Assembly (NCBI RefSeq): GCF_027307225.1
Contig: NZ_DAHUXJ010000121.1
Coordinates: forward strand, 1 to 54,015
DNA from: Bradyrhizobium sp.
Lineage (GTDB): Bacteria; Pseudomonadota; Alphaproteobacteria; Rhizobiales; Xanthobacteraceae
Length of the DNA: 54,015 nucleotides
Direction of reading: 5' to 3'
Shown: positions 7,379 through 17,275 of the stretch, piece after piece
How the letters are laid out: each line of letters opens with the position of its first letter
Numbering within the stretch: the stretch's first letter is position 1
Notes under the pieces: generated by a model
What the model was told of the DNA's origin: nothing
The model's input: only the letters and a program-made list of their open reading frames with translations
Databases searched by the model: none
Program-made: the position numbers and the translations under genes

Positions 7379-8288
7379 GGTCAGACGCCTCAACCTTGCC
7401 GTGGATTGGCGCGATCGGCCGCCGCGCCTCGCCTGCTTCCAGCACGAAGTGCTGATCGAGCGAATACCAGGGCGCCGCGAAGCCGAACTCGTCGGTGGGC
7501 TTGTCGTGGCGAACGTAGTTCCCGATCAGCGCCCGCGTCACACCGAACTGGACATCCGAGTCGATGTTCGGATCGTCCGGTGAGTAGACCTGCGAGATCA
7601 ACGTCTTGAAGCCGGGCTTGAAGACCATGAAGTGCAGATGCGCCGGACGAAAGTTGTGGCGGCGCGTGGCACGCACCAGATTGCCAACCGGTCCGTCGAC
7701 CGGAATTGGATAGCCGGCCGGCTTGACGCTCGTGAAGGTGAACCGGCCGCTTTGGTCGGAAACGAAGCGGCCGCGCAGGTTCATCTCGGCCTGCTTGGCG
7801 TCCTGGTTCTCATAAAGTCCCTCTGGCGAGGAATGCCAGACATCGATTTCGGCGCCTGCAACCGGATTGCCGCTGGTGTCCACGAGCGAAACCGCAACGC
7901 ACAGGCCCTCGCCCGGCGTTGGCGAGCGCACAAGCGAGGAGCCGCTCGCAGCCATCGGCTGATCGTCGCGCCAGAACGGCCCCAGCATGTTGGCCTGGGT
8001 TTCCGTCTGTCCCTGATTGCCGTTGTTGAGCAGGCAGACCAATGGCGACACGCCGAGCGAACCCGCCATCAGCATCACCTCGTTGTGCGAGGCGGTCGTC
8101 TTCTGCCCCATCGCCGCAATCAGCCGAACTGCATCGCCAAACTCGCGTTCGGTCAAACGCACCTCACGTACAAATCCGTGGAGATGCCGCACCAGCGCCA
8201 ACAGGATTTCGCGTGAGCGCGGATCCTCGACGCGGGACATGGCCTGTTCGACCGCCTTTGTCACCATGGCTTGATTTTCGATGATCAT
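7353..8288 (-). CDS. Intradiol ring-cleavage dioxygenase (catechol/hydroxyquinol 1,2-dioxygenase type)
   Basis: A 311-residue non-heme Fe(III) dioxygenase that should open a catechol or hydroxyquinol ring between its hydroxyls. The N-terminal dimerisation domain (about 1-105) contains FVREVRLTEREFGDAV. The catalytic domain has WHSSPEGLYENQ, with the first iron-binding tyrosine, then GYPIP with the second tyrosine, and RHNFRPAHLHF with both histidines. This layout is closest to hydroxyquinol 1,2-dioxygenases; the substrate is inferred. The ATG at 8288 has GGGGAGG just upstream. No other ring-cleavage pathway genes adjoin it. Confidence 0.9.
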   Translation of the reverse strand: MIIENQAMVTKAVEQAMSRVEDPRSREILLALVRHLHGFVREVRLTEREFGDAVRLIAAMGQKTTASHNEVMLMAGSLGVSPLVCLLNNGNQGQTETQANMLGPFWRDDQPMAASGSSLVRSPTPGEGLCVAVSLVDTSGNPVAGAEIDVWHSSPEGLYENQDAKQAEMNLRGRFVSDQSGRFTFTSVKPAGYPIPVDGPVGNLVRATRRHNFRPAHLHFMVFKPGFKTLISQVYSPDDPNIDSDVQFGVTRALIGNYVRHDKPTDEFGFAAPWYSLDQHFVLEAGEARRPIAPIHGKVEASDLSLRRSIP

Positions 8289-8331
8289 ATCGGCCTCCCC
8301 GCGCCGCTTTCCGGCTGGCCTTGTTTCTAGC

Positions 8332-8360
8332 AAAAAGGCCGGCGCGATGCGCCGGCCTTT
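8332..8360 (-). terminator. Rho-independent terminator of clpA
   Basis: A perfect 12-bp stem, AAAGGCCGGCGC / GCGCCGGCCTTT, with a 3-nt loop (8334-8360). A T run follows on the minus strand (8332-8336). It lies about 25 bp past the clpA stop and upstream of the dioxygenase start, and should separate the two. Confidence 0.85.
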
Positions 8361-8382
8361 CTCTATCTTCATGTCGCCTGCC

Positions 8383-10803
8383 CTAAGCTTTCACCAGCGG
8401 GCCTCGCGAGGCCGGGCCCTTCGACCCGCCGCCGCCCCCCCCGGGACCACTCGGCTTTGGCTTACGCAGCACGGTGCGCTTGCGCGCGCCGGGCAGTTTC
8501 TCGGGCTTCGGCGTGACCGGTCCATCGACAAACTCGAAGCCGATCTTGTCCTGGGACGTCGCCTCGTCCTTGACCAGCACGACACGCACATGGCCGCCGC
8601 CCTTGAGCTTGCCGAACAGAACCTCGTCGGCCAGCGGCTTCTTGATATGCTCCTGGATCACGCGCGCCATCGGCCGCGCACCCATTTGCTCGTCATAGCC
8701 ATTCTGAATCAGCCAGGCCTTGGCGGGCTCGGACAGTTCGATCGTGACATCGCGATCGGCAAGCTGCGCTTCGAGCTGAAGCACGAACTTCTCCACCACC
8801 ATGCCGATCACATCCGCATTGAGGTGCGCGAACGAAATGATGGCATCGAGACGGTTGCGGAATTCCGGCGCGAACTGCCGGTTGATCGCCTCATGGTCGT
8901 CGCCTTCACGCCTGGAGCGGGTGAAACCGAAGGCCTGACGCGCGAGATCCGACGCGCCTGCATTGGTGGTCATGATCAGGATCACATTGCGGAAGTTGAC
9001 CTGCTTGCCGTTGTGGTCGGTGAGCCGGCCGTGATCCATGATCTGGAGCAGCACGTTGTAGAGATCGGGATGCGCCTTCTCGATTTCGTCGAGCAGCACC
9101 ACGCAATGCGGATGCTGATCGACGCCATCGGTAAGCAAGCCTCCCTGGTCGAAGCCGACATAGCCGGGAGGCGCGCCGATCAGGCGCGACACGGTGTGCC
9201 GCTCCATATATTCGGACATGTCAAAGCGCAGCAACTCGACGCCGAGGCTCGCCGCCAGCTGCTTGGCCACTTCCGTTTTGCCGACGCCGGTCGGACCCGA
9301 GAACAGGTAGCAGCCGATCGGCTTCTCCGGCTCGCGCAGGCCTGCACGCGCCAGCTTGATCGAGGCCGACAGGGACTCGATCGCCCTGTCCTGGCCGAAC
9401 ACCACCCGCTTCAAGGTCTGCTCGAGGTGCTTGAGCACCTCGGCATCGTCCTTGGAAACGCTCTTGGGCGGAATCCGCGCCATCGTGGCGATCGTCGTCT
9501 CGATTTCCTTGATGCCGATCGTCTTCTTGCGCTTGTTCTCGGACACCAGCATCTGCGCCGCGCCGGATTCGTCGATCACGTCGATCGCCTTGTCCGGCAG
9601 CTTGCGGTCATGGATGTAGCGCGACGACAGCTGCACCGCGGCCTCGATGGCCTCGTTGGTGTATTTCAGCCGGTGATAATCCTCGAAATAAGGCTTCAAA
9701 CCCTTGAGGATCGCAATTGCGTCTTCCACCGTCGGTTCATTGATATCGATCTTCTGGAAGCGGCGCACCAGCGCACGGTCCTTCTCGAAGTGCTGACGGT
9801 ATTCCTTATAAGTCGTCGATCCCATGCAACGGATGGTGCCCGAAGCCAACGCCGGCTTCAGCAGATTGGACGCATCCATCGCACCGCCCGAGGTGGCGCC
9901 GGCGCCGATCACGGTGTGAATTTCGTCGATGAACAGGATCGCATTCGGATGCGCCTCGAGCTCCTTGAGCACCTGCTTCAGCCGCTCCTCGAAGTCGCCG
10001 CGATAGCGCGTACCGGCGAGCAGCGTGCCCATGTCGAGCGAAAACACGGTCGCCGCGGACAAAACTTCCGGAACTTCGCTATCGACAATGCGCTTGGCGA
10101 GCCCCTCCGCAATGGCGGTCTTGCCGACGCCGGCCTCGCCCACGAACAGCGGATTGTTCTTCTGACGGCGGCAAAGCACCTGGATCGCGCGGTTGATTTC
10201 GGCGTTGCGTCCGATCACCGGATCGATCTTGCCGTCGCGCGCCTTCTTGTTGAGATTGACGCAATAGGTCTCGAGCGCCTCGCCCTTCTTCTTGGCGTCC
10301 TCGTTGCCCTTGGTCTCGGTCTCCTCGTCGACGCCACGAACGGGACGCGCTTCCGAGACACCCGGCCGCTTGGCGATGCCGTGGCTGATGTAGTTGACCG
10401 CGTCGTAGCGCGTCATGTCCTGCTCTTGCAGGAAATAGGCTGCATGGCTTTCGCGCTCGGCGAAGATCGCGATCAGCACGTTGGCGCCGGTCACCTCTTC
10501 GCGCCCTGAAGACTGCACGTGAATCACGGCGCGCTGGATCACGCGCTGGAATCCGGCGGTCGGCTTGGCGTCATCGGCGCCGTCGGTTACCAGATTTTCA
10601 AACTCGGTCTCGAGATAATTGACAAGGCTCGTGCGCAGCTTGTCGAGATCGACGCTGCATGCGCGCATCACGGCGGCAGCATCTGAGTCATCGATCAGCG
10701 ACAGCAATAGATGTTCGAGCGTCGCGTATTGATGATGACGCTCGTTTGCAATCGCCAGCGCACGATGCAGGGATTGTTCTAGGCTTTGGGAAAAAGTCGG
10801 CAT
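8383..10803 (-). CDS. clpA: ATP-dependent Clp protease, ATP-binding subunit ClpA
   Basis: An 806-residue AAA+ unfoldase that feeds substrates to ClpP in the cytoplasm. The N-terminal repeat domain (1-145) is the ClpS docking site. D1 has Walker A GEAGVGKT at 222-229 and Walker B LFIDEIH near 290. D2 has Walker A GPTGVGKT at 503-510 and the [11 protein letters not shown] box. The ClpA-type lack of a long middle coiled coil excludes ClpB/ClpC. The C terminus is a glycine-rich tail ([14 protein letters not shown]) that extends beyond E. coli ClpA. A GAGGA site precedes the ATG. Its adaptor gene clpS lies on the same strand upstream, separated by a repeat unit. Confidence 0.97.
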   Translation of the reverse strand: MPTFSQSLEQSLHRALAIANERHHQYATLEHLLLSLIDDSDAAAVMRACSVDLDKLRTSLVNYLETEFENLVTDGADDAKPTAGFQRVIQRAVIHVQSSGREEVTGANVLIAIFAERESHAAYFLQEQDMTRYDAVNYISHGIAKRPGVSEARPVRGVDEETETKGNEDAKKKGEALETYCVNLNKKARDGKIDPVIGRNAEINRAIQVLCRRQKNNPLFVGEAGVGKTAIAEGLAKRIVDSEVPEVLSAATVFSLDMGTLLAGTRYRGDFEERLKQVLKELEAHPNAILFIDEIHTVIGAGATSGGAMDASNLLKPALASGTIRCMGSTTYKEYRQHFEKDRALVRRFQKIDINEPTVEDAIAILKGLKPYFEDYHRLKYTNEAIEAAVQLSSRYIHDRKLPDKAIDVIDESGAAQMLVSENKRKKTIGIKEIETTIATMARIPPKSVSKDDAEVLKHLEQTLKRVVFGQDRAIESLSASIKLARAGLREPEKPIGCYLFSGPTGVGKTEVAKQLAASLGVELLRFDMSEYMERHTVSRLIGAPPGYVGFDQGGLLTDGVDQHPHCVVLLDEIEKAHPDLYNVLLQIMDHGRLTDHNGKQVNFRNVILIMTTNAGASDLARQAFGFTRSRREGDDHEAINRQFAPEFRNRLDAIISFAHLNADVIGMVVEKFVLQLEAQLADRDVTIELSEPAKAWLIQNGYDEQMGARPMARVIQEHIKKPLADEVLFGKLKGGGHVRVVLVKDEATSQDKIGFEFVDGPVTPKPEKLPGARKRTVLRKPKPSGPGGGGGGSKGPASRGPLVKA

Positions 10804-11020
10804 TCGCGTCCTCTGTGGCCCCCGGCCATCATGATCGTCGTTGGCTGGTCAGGCAACGACAACCTTTGTCATATATAGTTGCGCCCGATCATGGCGAAAG
10901 GCCGGCTTGCACGGTTCTCCCGCACGCTGACATGAAGGTGCCGATTTACCCGTGATTTTGCGGGTTAACGATTCCGATTTTCGGGCATGAAACGCTGAAA
11001 TACGTCAGCTCCCGATATGG

Positions 11021-11189
11021 CTAGTGGTCCAATTCTAACATTCGCATCCCTTTTTCGGCGGGCACTTTCGCGAATGTTAGAATTAAAGGACCTCTAGCAA
11101 ACATAAGCTTCCAGTGGAGTTCTGGATTTGACATTCGCTTGATGAATCCGCGGCGGGATGGGCAGCGAATGTAAAATCCACTCCACTGG
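11021..11189 (-). repeat. Two-hairpin CTAG unit, G subfamily (Y 11021-11097, X 11111-11189), reverse, decaying
   Basis: Y has GTGGTCC...GGACCTCTAG with a mismatch in the right outer arm and an inner stem AATTCTAACATTCGC. The linker CAAACATAAGCTT is at 11098-11110. X has GTGGAG...CTCCAC and inner GGATTTGACATTCGC against GCGAATGTAAAATCC. X's outer ends have changed from CTAG to CCAG and CTGG. These are the same substitution on both sides, so complementarity is kept. It lies between clpA and clpS, 7 bp from the clpS stop. Confidence 0.92.
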
Positions 11190-11196
11190 CGCGACG

Positions 11197-11529
11197 TCAT
11201 TTCTTTTCCATCACGCATTGCAGAGGATGCTGGTGCTTGCGCGCAAAATCCATCACCTGCGTTACTTTCGTCTCGGCGATTTCGTAGGTGAAGATGCCAC
11301 ACTCGCCAATGCCGTTGTGATGGACGTGCAACATAATCTTGGTTGCGGCCTCGACATCCTTCTGGAAGAATTTTTCCAGCACGTGAACGACAAACTCCAT
11401 CGGCGTGTAGTCGTCGTTCAGAATCAGCACACGATAGAGGTTCGGCCGCTTGGTTTTCGGCTTGACCTTGGTGATAACCGACGTTGCCGGGCCCCCGGTT
11501 CCGCCAGGGCGGCTTTCATCGCTGGCCAT
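11197..11529 (-). CDS. clpS: ClpS, N-end rule adaptor of ClpAP
   Basis: A 110-residue adaptor that delivers N-degron substrates to ClpA. The core starts at [25 protein letters not shown] (about 31-55), with the N-degron pocket residues in NDDYTPM. It continues with MLHVHHNG and [13 protein letters not shown] to the C-terminal [10 protein letters not shown]. The start could be the ATG at 11529 or one at 11592 (131 residues); neither has a strong ribosome binding site, and the first is closer to the usual family length. The flexible Gly/Pro/Ser-rich N terminus fits the segment that enters the ClpA pore. Confidence 0.95.
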   Translation of the reverse strand: MASDESRPGGTGGPATSVITKVKPKTKRPNLYRVLILNDDYTPMEFVVHVLEKFFQKDVEAATKIMLHVHHNGIGECGIFTYEIAETKVTQVMDFARKHQHPLQCVMEKK

Positions 11530-12395
11530 TCGAGGAGAGAACGAGGCGATCGACAACGGTTGCGGATCCGGGCTGGTAATCGAGCGTAACATGGCAGCGG
11601 TGTCTGGAGTCCTCTTGCGAAAGCCGAATAACGCGACAGGGCGAGGTTCTACCGGCGGCACGAGCCTTCGGCCAAATTCGGAAAACTCCTCCTGACCGTC
11701 CGCCCCTTGCCGACATGACCCATCCAGGCCCGCGGCGCGAACAAGAATATGGGTCGAGCTGCATCCGCCTGCAAGCTCGGAAAATATTTGCGATCGCCCA
11801 GCTGACAGTCTCCAGGCGACCGCTCGGCTTGCTGCAAACCCGATTCTCCGAACGGCGTTCCCAAAGTTTATCAATTAGACCTGTCTTGACAAAGCTTGGC
11901 CTCTGGAGATTCACGCTGCTTTTCCAAGCTGGCTATTTTCGGGCGCGACGGTCGGCCAGAACTGCCCGACCCCCTTGCTTCGACCGGCGTTCTCCCGCCC
12001 GGATTTGGCCCAGCGTTCCCGAAACCAGGCGACCTGGCCCAGGCGACCAAGCCCGTCAGCTCGCCTGGCGCGGCCAGCCGATCCAAAGGGCATGTGCGTC
12101 GCATAAGAGCCCGTATTGCCCCCTGGAAAACTTCCAATCCGGTGCTTTCCCGCAAGGCTTCCTTAATCATTTGGAAACCCCCGCCCCCTACCCTGATTCC
12201 TAGGGCTTGTCCGGTAAGGGACCGGCTCGGAAATCTGTTTATGAACAGCGTCTTAGCTAGAATGGCGGACTGTCAGCCGAAGCGGCGGAATGAACCGCGC
12301 TGTCGGCTTCTGAACAGGGAAAGGTCATCGGACGGTTGGGCATAATTTGGCCTCACGAAGCGGTGATCAAGACAGAAAATAGGACGGGAAAGTTC
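11530..12395. other. Long intergenic stretch, no convincing gene
   Basis: About 870 bp between clpS and the carboxypeptidase gene. Several open frames of 100-160 codons exist on both strands, but their translations are rich in Arg, Pro and Ser, match no family I recognise, and lack good ribosome binding sites. It must hold the promoters of clpS (leftward) and the carboxypeptidase (rightward). No repeat of the CTAG family is present. Confidence 0.5.
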
Positions 12396-14174
12396 ATGCT
12401 TCGGACCAACTTGGTTACCTCGCGCGGGTTGCGGGTTTACTTCTTCGGGTTTGTCGCGGTCACCGCCGCAGTCGCCTTCACCACCGATATCGCCGAAGCA
12501 CGCCATTACCGACACTACCACCACGCCGTCCGCAATCACCACGCGGAAGCGTCGGAGGACAGCTATGGCCCGCCCTTCTCGGAGATGATCGTAGACGCCA
12601 ATTCCGGCGCGACGCTTTCGTCTACCAATCCGGATGCGAGCCGCCATCCCGCGTCGCTCACCAAAATCATGACGCTTTATCTGCTGTTCGAGCGCCTCGA
12701 CGCCGGCAAGATCAAGCTCGACACTGAACTGCCCGTTTCCAGACGTGCGTCCGAACAGGACCCGACCAAGCTTGGATTGCTGCCGGGCCAGACCATCCGC
12801 GTCGAGGATGCGATCAAGGGACTGGTGACGCGTTCCGCCAACGATGCCGCTGTGGTGATCGCCGAGGCACTCGGCGGCAGCGAGGAAGATTTCTGCAAGT
12901 TGATGACGCGCAAGGCCCATGCGCTCGGTATGACCCATACCACCTACGTCAATGCCTCAGGGCTTCCCGATGACGCGCAGGTAACGACCGCGCGCGATCA
13001 GGCAACGCTCGGCCGCGCCATTCAGGATCGCTTCCCGCGCTACTATCGCTATTTCTCGACCGTATCGTTCACCTTCCGCGGCCATTCGATCGCCAACCAC
13101 AACCATCTGTTGGGTTCGGTTGAAGGCGTCGACGGTATCAAGACCGGCTACACGCGCTCTTCCGGCTTCAATCTCGTCACTTCGATCCGCAGAGGCAATC
13201 GCCATCTGGTTGGCGTGGTAATGGGCGGCCACAGCGCCGGCTCTCGCGATGCCATAATGCGCAATCTTCTCGCCGAAAATCTTGATAAGGGCGCGACCCA
13301 CCGCACGGTCGCCGCGATCACCGAGCACAATCCGTCCGGGCCCAACGTTCAAGTTGCGAACAGCGACGACGAGGATGCGGCCTCCGCGTCGGACGCCCCG
13401 ACCGCGGCGCTTGCGCCTGCACCTAGCCAGCCGGCTTCGGTTTCGATCACGCCTGCGGCGCCGCGGCCTGCGGCTGCAGCTTCCCTGATGTCGAGGGCGA
13501 CAGCCGACGCATCGTCGCTAAAGTCTGGGTCCAGGGCAGAACAGGCCCGGACCGAGCCTGCCCCCTTGACCAGCGGCGTTATCCAGACCCAGCCGATCGC
13601 CGCGATCCCCGGTTCGTCCGAACCGATGAAGCCGGTCAGGGTGAAGACGGTTCAGATCAAGGCTGGTCAGGTCAGACTGGCCTCCGCCGGTCCTGCCCAG
13701 CCCGCCCCGCCCATCACCAGCACGATCCCGGCACGATCCGACGTTGCGGAAACCTCCAAAGCGGTGGTCGCAAAGGCAGAACTGCCCCCGCAGCCCCTCG
13801 GCCACGGCACCGGCAACGGTATCTTGGGCGTGCTGCCGGCCTCCAGCGTCGCTTCCCCATCGCCCTCGCAGACATTGGCCCACGCCGAACCTGCCCAGCA
13901 GCCGTCTGCCAAGCCCGAAACCGTCCATACCGGATGGATTGTTCAGGTCGGCGCGCTTGAAAGCGAGAGCGAGGCGCAAAAGCGGATCGAGGCGGCCCGC
14001 GACCATGCCCATGGCCTGCTCAACAAGGCCGATCCTTTCACTGAGACGGTCGTCGCCAAAGGCGATCGTACCCTGGTTCGGGCCCGTTTTGCCGGCCTTG
14101 ACCGCGACCAGGCGGAAGCCGTCTGTCGCACGCTCAAGCGCAGCGACATCTCCTGCATGACGGTTCACAACTAA
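12396..14174 (+). CDS. D-alanyl-D-alanine carboxypeptidase (S11, PBP5/DacF type) with C-terminal SPOR domain
   Basis: A 592-residue periplasmic DD-peptidase that trims the terminal D-Ala of peptidoglycan stem peptides. A signal peptide ends near EARHYR (about 35). The three active-site motifs are present: SLTK at 87-90, SAN at 147-149 and KTG at 249-251. A Pro/Ala-rich low-complexity linker (about 330-505) leads to a C-terminal SPOR domain (WIVQVGALESESEAQKRIEAA... to SCMTVHN). This linker-SPOR extension is absent from enteric PBP5 but common in Rhizobiales and suggests targeting to septal glycan. The ATG at 12396 follows AGGACGGGA; an upstream TTG (12336) is unlikely. Confidence 0.95.
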   Translation: MLRTNLVTSRGLRVYFFGFVAVTAAVAFTTDIAEARHYRHYHHAVRNHHAEASEDSYGPPFSEMIVDANSGATLSSTNPDASRHPASLTKIMTLYLLFERLDAGKIKLDTELPVSRRASEQDPTKLGLLPGQTIRVEDAIKGLVTRSANDAAVVIAEALGGSEEDFCKLMTRKAHALGMTHTTYVNASGLPDDAQVTTARDQATLGRAIQDRFPRYYRYFSTVSFTFRGHSIANHNHLLGSVEGVDGIKTGYTRSSGFNLVTSIRRGNRHLVGVVMGGHSAGSRDAIMRNLLAENLDKGATHRTVAAITEHNPSGPNVQVANSDDEDAASASDAPTAALAPAPSQPASVSITPAAPRPAAAASLMSRATADASSLKSGSRAEQARTEPAPLTSGVIQTQPIAAIPGSSEPMKPVRVKTVQIKAGQVRLASAGPAQPAPPITSTIPARSDVAETSKAVVAKAELPPQPLGHGTGNGILGVLPASSVASPSPSQTLAHAEPAQQPSAKPETVHTGWIVQVGALESESEAQKRIEAARDHAHGLLNKADPFTETVVAKGDRTLVRARFAGLDRDQAEAVCRTLKRSDISCMTVHN

Positions 14175-14198
14175 GACAGCAGACAGCCAATTCCCTGC

Positions 14199-14231
14199 AA
14201 ACGGGCGGCCGCCTTAAGGGGCCGCCCGTTT
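14199..14231 (+). terminator. Hairpin terminator after the D-Ala-D-Ala carboxypeptidase gene
   Basis: Perfect 12-bp stem AAACGGGCGGCC / GGCCGCCCGTTT with a 9-nt loop, 25 bp past the stop codon, followed by a short T-containing tract (TCGTTTGC). Confidence 0.75.
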
Positions 14232-14370
14232 CGTTTGCAACCTCTCGTCAAGATTTTGCGGTTAGACCTTAAGCAAAATCGGTCACGCCGGGTAACGGCG
14301 GGCGGTAACGGCGTCTGATGGATGGAAGGTGGCGGCTCAAAGGCGTTCAGCGTTTGATGGCGTTCCGGAG

Positions 14371-15102
14371 TTAGTTGCGATGCGTGCGAAGCAAAACCTC
14401 TTTGGCCTCGTTTACACGGGCCGCGAGGTACGTCGACCCCCCCTGGTCGGGATGAAGTTTCTTCATGAGCATACGGTGGGCACGGCCGATCTCCTCGCGT
14501 CCCGCCCCCGGCTTCAGGCCAAGGATCTGATAGGCCTCCTCGTCCGTCATTTTGCTGCTCGCCGCCGCACGGCGTTGCCGCCCTGCCGCATCGCCTTGCG
14601 CGTTCTGACGCCAGGCGGGAAACCGGCGGTCCAGATAGCTTTCAAGTAACGGCACGCTCTCGGCGTCCAACTCACCGAACATTGCAAGCAACGCCGGAAG
14701 GTCGAAATCCTCCAGCGAGCGTCCGGCATTCCGGCCGGAAACGATCGTCCCCGTCAGCGCCCCGGTATCGTGATCTAACGCCATCTCGAAAAACCGGGAG
14801 CGGACGCGCGAGGCCTGGCCGCGTGACCGCTGCCCGCCTCCGACGCCAAAAAGTCCGCCAATTGGCCCAAACCCTTGCGAGCCGAGCGGCGCCCATCCGA
14901 GTAACCCGGCGCCAAAGATGCCAAGCGGTACGGCGACCGCGAGTTCGCCCTTGAGCCCGGTGAAAGCCGCAACCGCAAGCGCAAGTATGCCGCCGCCGAT
15001 CTTGACGGCGCGCGCCAGCACGGCCGGATTGGCCGCGCGAAACATCTGCAGCAGCAAATAAAGTATGATGACGGCGACGGCGCCTGCGACCAGGGTGGGC
15101 AT
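14371..15102 (-). CDS. Membrane-anchored DnaJ-domain protein
   Basis: A 243-residue J-domain protein with two N-terminal hydrophobic segments (LVAGAVAVIILYLLLQMF, then GGGILALAVAAFTGL...LGIFGAGLLG) and a C-terminal partial J domain (about 185-243: EEAYQILGLKPGA, HRMLMKKLHPDQGGS). The HPD tripeptide that activates Hsp70 is intact. The topology, membrane anchor first and J domain last, recalls mitochondrial Pam18/DNAJC19 and differs from ordinary DnaJ. A conserved FEMALDHDTGALTGTIVSG block lies in between. The ATG at 15102 is preferred because TGGAGA precedes it. Confidence 0.88.
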   Translation of the reverse strand: MPTLVAGAVAVIILYLLLQMFRAANPAVLARAVKIGGGILALAVAAFTGLKGELAVAVPLGIFGAGLLGWAPLGSQGFGPIGGLFGVGGGQRSRGQASRVRSRFFEMALDHDTGALTGTIVSGRNAGRSLEDFDLPALLAMFGELDAESVPLLESYLDRRFPAWRQNAQGDAAGRQRRAAASSKMTDEEAYQILGLKPGAGREEIGRAHRMLMKKLHPDQGGSTYLAARVNEAKEVLLRTHRN

Positions 15103-15242
15103 GGTTCTCCATATAGCAATTGCACCGCGCGAAAAAAGCGTGACGAGTCCGACCGGCCATCGGATCGTCAAAAAACGCTTTGGCGCTGCGCTTCCCTGAA
15201 ATTATCATTTTCAGCGTGCTGGAATTTCTGCGGGAGGGCAAC

Positions 15243-15641
15243 ATGACGGTCCAGGGTTTGACGACCATCAAAAGCAGTCATGGACCGAACGAGACCATGG
15301 CGCGGCTTGAAAGCGCCGTGAAAGCCAAGGGGTTGACGGTCTTCGCCCGGATCGATCATGCCGGCGGTGCGTCCGCAGCCGGCCTTTCGTTGCGGCCGAC
15401 GGAAGTCCTGATCTTTGGAAATGCCAAGGGCGGAACGCCGCTGATGCAGGCCGTCCAAACCGTTGGAATCGACCTGCCCCTCAAGGCGCTGGTCTGGCAG
15501 GACGCGTCGGGTGAAACCTGGCTTTCGTGGAACGATCCGGCGTGGCTCGCCGCACGGCACGGCCTGAGCGGCGTGGAAGCCGTAGTCGGCAAGCTGGCAG
15601 CACTCCTCGAAGAGCTGGCCAAGACGGCAACGGCGGCGTGA
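15243..15641 (+). CDS. DUF302-family protein
   Basis: A 132-residue DUF302 protein. Typical features are MARLESAVKAKGLTVFARIDHA in the N-terminal half and PTEVLIFGNAKGGTPLMQA, then DLPLKALVWQDASGETWLSW. Function of the family is not established. It is small, soluble and without a signal peptide. GGGAGG precedes the ATG at 15243. It converges on the VWA gene, with only 6 bp between the two stops. Confidence 0.88.
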   Translation: MTVQGLTTIKSSHGPNETMARLESAVKAKGLTVFARIDHAGGASAAGLSLRPTEVLIFGNAKGGTPLMQAVQTVGIDLPLKALVWQDASGETWLSWNDPAWLAARHGLSGVEAVVGKLAALLEELAKTATAA

Positions 15642-15647
15642 GGAGAG

Positions 15648-16400
15648 TCACTTCATCTGACCGAGCAGATTGGCCGCACCGCGGTCGTTTCGTGAAAGCT
15701 TGAGCAGTGCCTCGCGTCCTCCCGCGGCATAGGCGGCGGCCGCGCGCAAAAGCTCCCGCAACTGGGCGGCTGCGCCCGGATCGAATCGCGACCACGCCCC
15801 TCCGGTGAGCCGCGCGATTTCGCGAAACGCCCGCTCGACCGCGGCGTCGTGCCCTTCCTGAAACATGAAGACCGGCACCTTGAGCAAACCGAGCTCACCG
15901 GCTTTTACGCAGAGGTCATCGACGCCTTCCTCCATGGCATCGCCGACGAACACAACGGCCCGCACCCCGGAAGCGACGGCCTCTCGCCGTGCCTCCGACA
16001 ACACCTTGCCGATCTGGGTGTTGCCGCCGCGGCAATCGATCTTGCCCATCAGCCGCGCCAATGTGGCGCTGTCGGAAATCCAGCCCGAAGCGCGGCATTC
16101 ATCGAAGCCGCGATAGTAGACCAGCCGAATATCGAGGCTGCCGAGCAAGGCAGCTTCGCGAAACATGTCGGCTTGCAGGGCGCACGCCATGTCCCACGTC
16201 GGCTGGCGGCTCATCGTAGCGTCGAGCGCGAAGATGAGCCGGCCCTTGTTGCCCGGTGCGAAGGGCGACATCGCCTTTGCCCTGGCGACAAAGGCGGCAA
16301 TGTCCTCGGACGTCGACGGTGGCCGCTCCGGCAACGGATTGCCTGCGCGGTCGCGCGCGATTGGCTTGTCGGACTTCGGGTTGCGGGGATCACCGGACAT
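15648..16400 (-). CDS. VWA-domain protein
   Basis: A 250-residue protein with one von Willebrand A-like domain from about residue 50. RLIFALDATMSRQPTW gives a MIDAS-type DxxxS start, and GNTQIGKVL and VVFVGDAMEEG supply later metal-site and strand positions. An N-terminal disordered stretch (DPRNPKSDKPIARDRAGNPLPE) precedes it. Such cytoplasmic VWA proteins often act as protein-interaction modules, but no partner (AAA+ MoxR, TerY) is adjacent. The ATG at 16400 has CAGGAGCAGG upstream. Confidence 0.82.
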   Translation of the reverse strand: MSGDPRNPKSDKPIARDRAGNPLPERPPSTSEDIAAFVARAKAMSPFAPGNKGRLIFALDATMSRQPTWDMACALQADMFREAALLGSLDIRLVYYRGFDECRASGWISDSATLARLMGKIDCRGGNTQIGKVLSEARREAVASGVRAVVFVGDAMEEGVDDLCVKAGELGLLKVPVFMFQEGHDAAVERAFREIARLTGGAWSRFDPGAAAQLRELLRAAAAYAAGGREALLKLSRNDRGAANLLGQMK

Positions 16401-16485
16401 GGCCTGCTCCTGCCGGCGCAATGTGGGTTGCGCCCACAGGCCGGTCAATGCGGCTGCACAGGTCCAACCCTACGGCAAACGCTGG

Positions 16486-16624
16486 CTAGTGCGGTGAATT
16501 TGAAGTTCCTATCAGTTTCGCGGTAATCTCGTCATAGGAGCTTCAAATTCTAAACCGCACTAGAATCATATAATTGGCTAGTGCTCCTTTGATTCCGAAG
16601 TTCGAAACGTGGCTCCGCAAAATG
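16486..16624 (+). repeat. Two-hairpin CTAG unit, C subfamily (X 16486-16563, Y truncated from 16578), forward
   Basis: X is complete: GTGCGG/CCGCAC outer stem, GAATTTGAAG inner stem, TAAA bulge on the right arm. The linker AATCATATAATTGG (16564-16577) is 14 nt, one longer than all others. Y starts CTAGTGCTCCTTTGATTCCG with its left-arm TTT bulge, but its similarity to the Y at 51152 stops near 16624. The right arm and closing CTAG are missing. Confidence 0.88.
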
Positions 16625-16627
16625 GGC

Positions 16628-16831
16628 TCAGCGCGAGTTGAAGCCGCCGTCCATGCCGCCGGGAAGCGGCGCGGGGTCAGTGGCCAGATGCTCAACCCAG
16701 TTGAGCACCTCTGCGCGCTGCGCCGGCGAAAGCTTGACGAAAGCCTTCCATAGCCTCAAACCTTGGACGGTCTCGTTCGATGGGTAACCGAGCGTGGCGC
16801 TGACTTCCAATACAGATGTGCGGTTTTTCAT
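16628..16831 (-). CDS. Small hypothetical protein (67 residues), doubtful
   Basis: An open frame with an amphipathic stretch LWKAFVKLSPAQRAEVLNWVEHLA that could be a helix-turn-helix or the C-terminal tail of a regulator, ending GGMDGGFNSR. The ribosome binding site is weak. Its 3' end abuts the point where the neighbouring repeat is truncated, so it may be a remnant of a larger gene. No family recognised. Confidence 0.35.
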   Translation of the reverse strand: MKNRTSVLEVSATLGYPSNETVQGLRLWKAFVKLSPAQRAEVLNWVEHLATDPAPLPGGMDGGFNSR

Positions 16832-17275
16832 CTCGCGCCTTTAGCGGTGATGTGGGCAAGATGATGTCGGCAATGGGAGCCAAACACGCCTCGCCCGGGT
16901 GGAAAGTATGCCAAGGAACAACCCCTCGGGCAAGGCTGCTTGGATACCGGCGACAGACGCAATGGCCGAATTGCAGCTTTTTCCTGCGGCAAAACGCTTG
17001 AAGCGCGTGCAAGCGTCGAAGCGGGCAGAAGGATTCCGGCATTGAAACCCCACGTCGCGTTGCGGCAACAATCAGCAATCGAGCAGACACGCTTCACAAC
17101 ACATGCGCCCGGCGCACGTTCCCATCGTTGAGGCCGCTTCCGTCGATGTCGGCCTCAATGGTCGAACGCCCATGAAAAACTCACTTTTATGTGACGCCTT
17201 GTACCGAAAGCTCCGAAATAAACCGTCGCCGCCGCTGTTTCCACCATTACGTAAAACCACACGGAAGACCTGTCC
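16832..17275. other. Intergenic stretch upstream of the polyketide synthase operon
   Basis: About 440 bp with no convincing gene. Short frames on either strand are arginine/serine-rich and unrecognised. The promoter of the polyketide synthase operon should lie here, but I cannot point to clear -35/-10 boxes. Confidence 0.4.

Noticed and set aside
8281..10509. 742-codon ORF on the plus strand opposite clpA
   Set aside because: Antisense shadow of clpA: Arg/His/Leu-rich, no family, caused by GC-biased third positions.
11896..12345. 149-codon plus-strand ORF between clpS and the carboxypeptidase gene
   Set aside because: Pro/Arg-rich, no family and no ribosome binding site; treated as non-coding.
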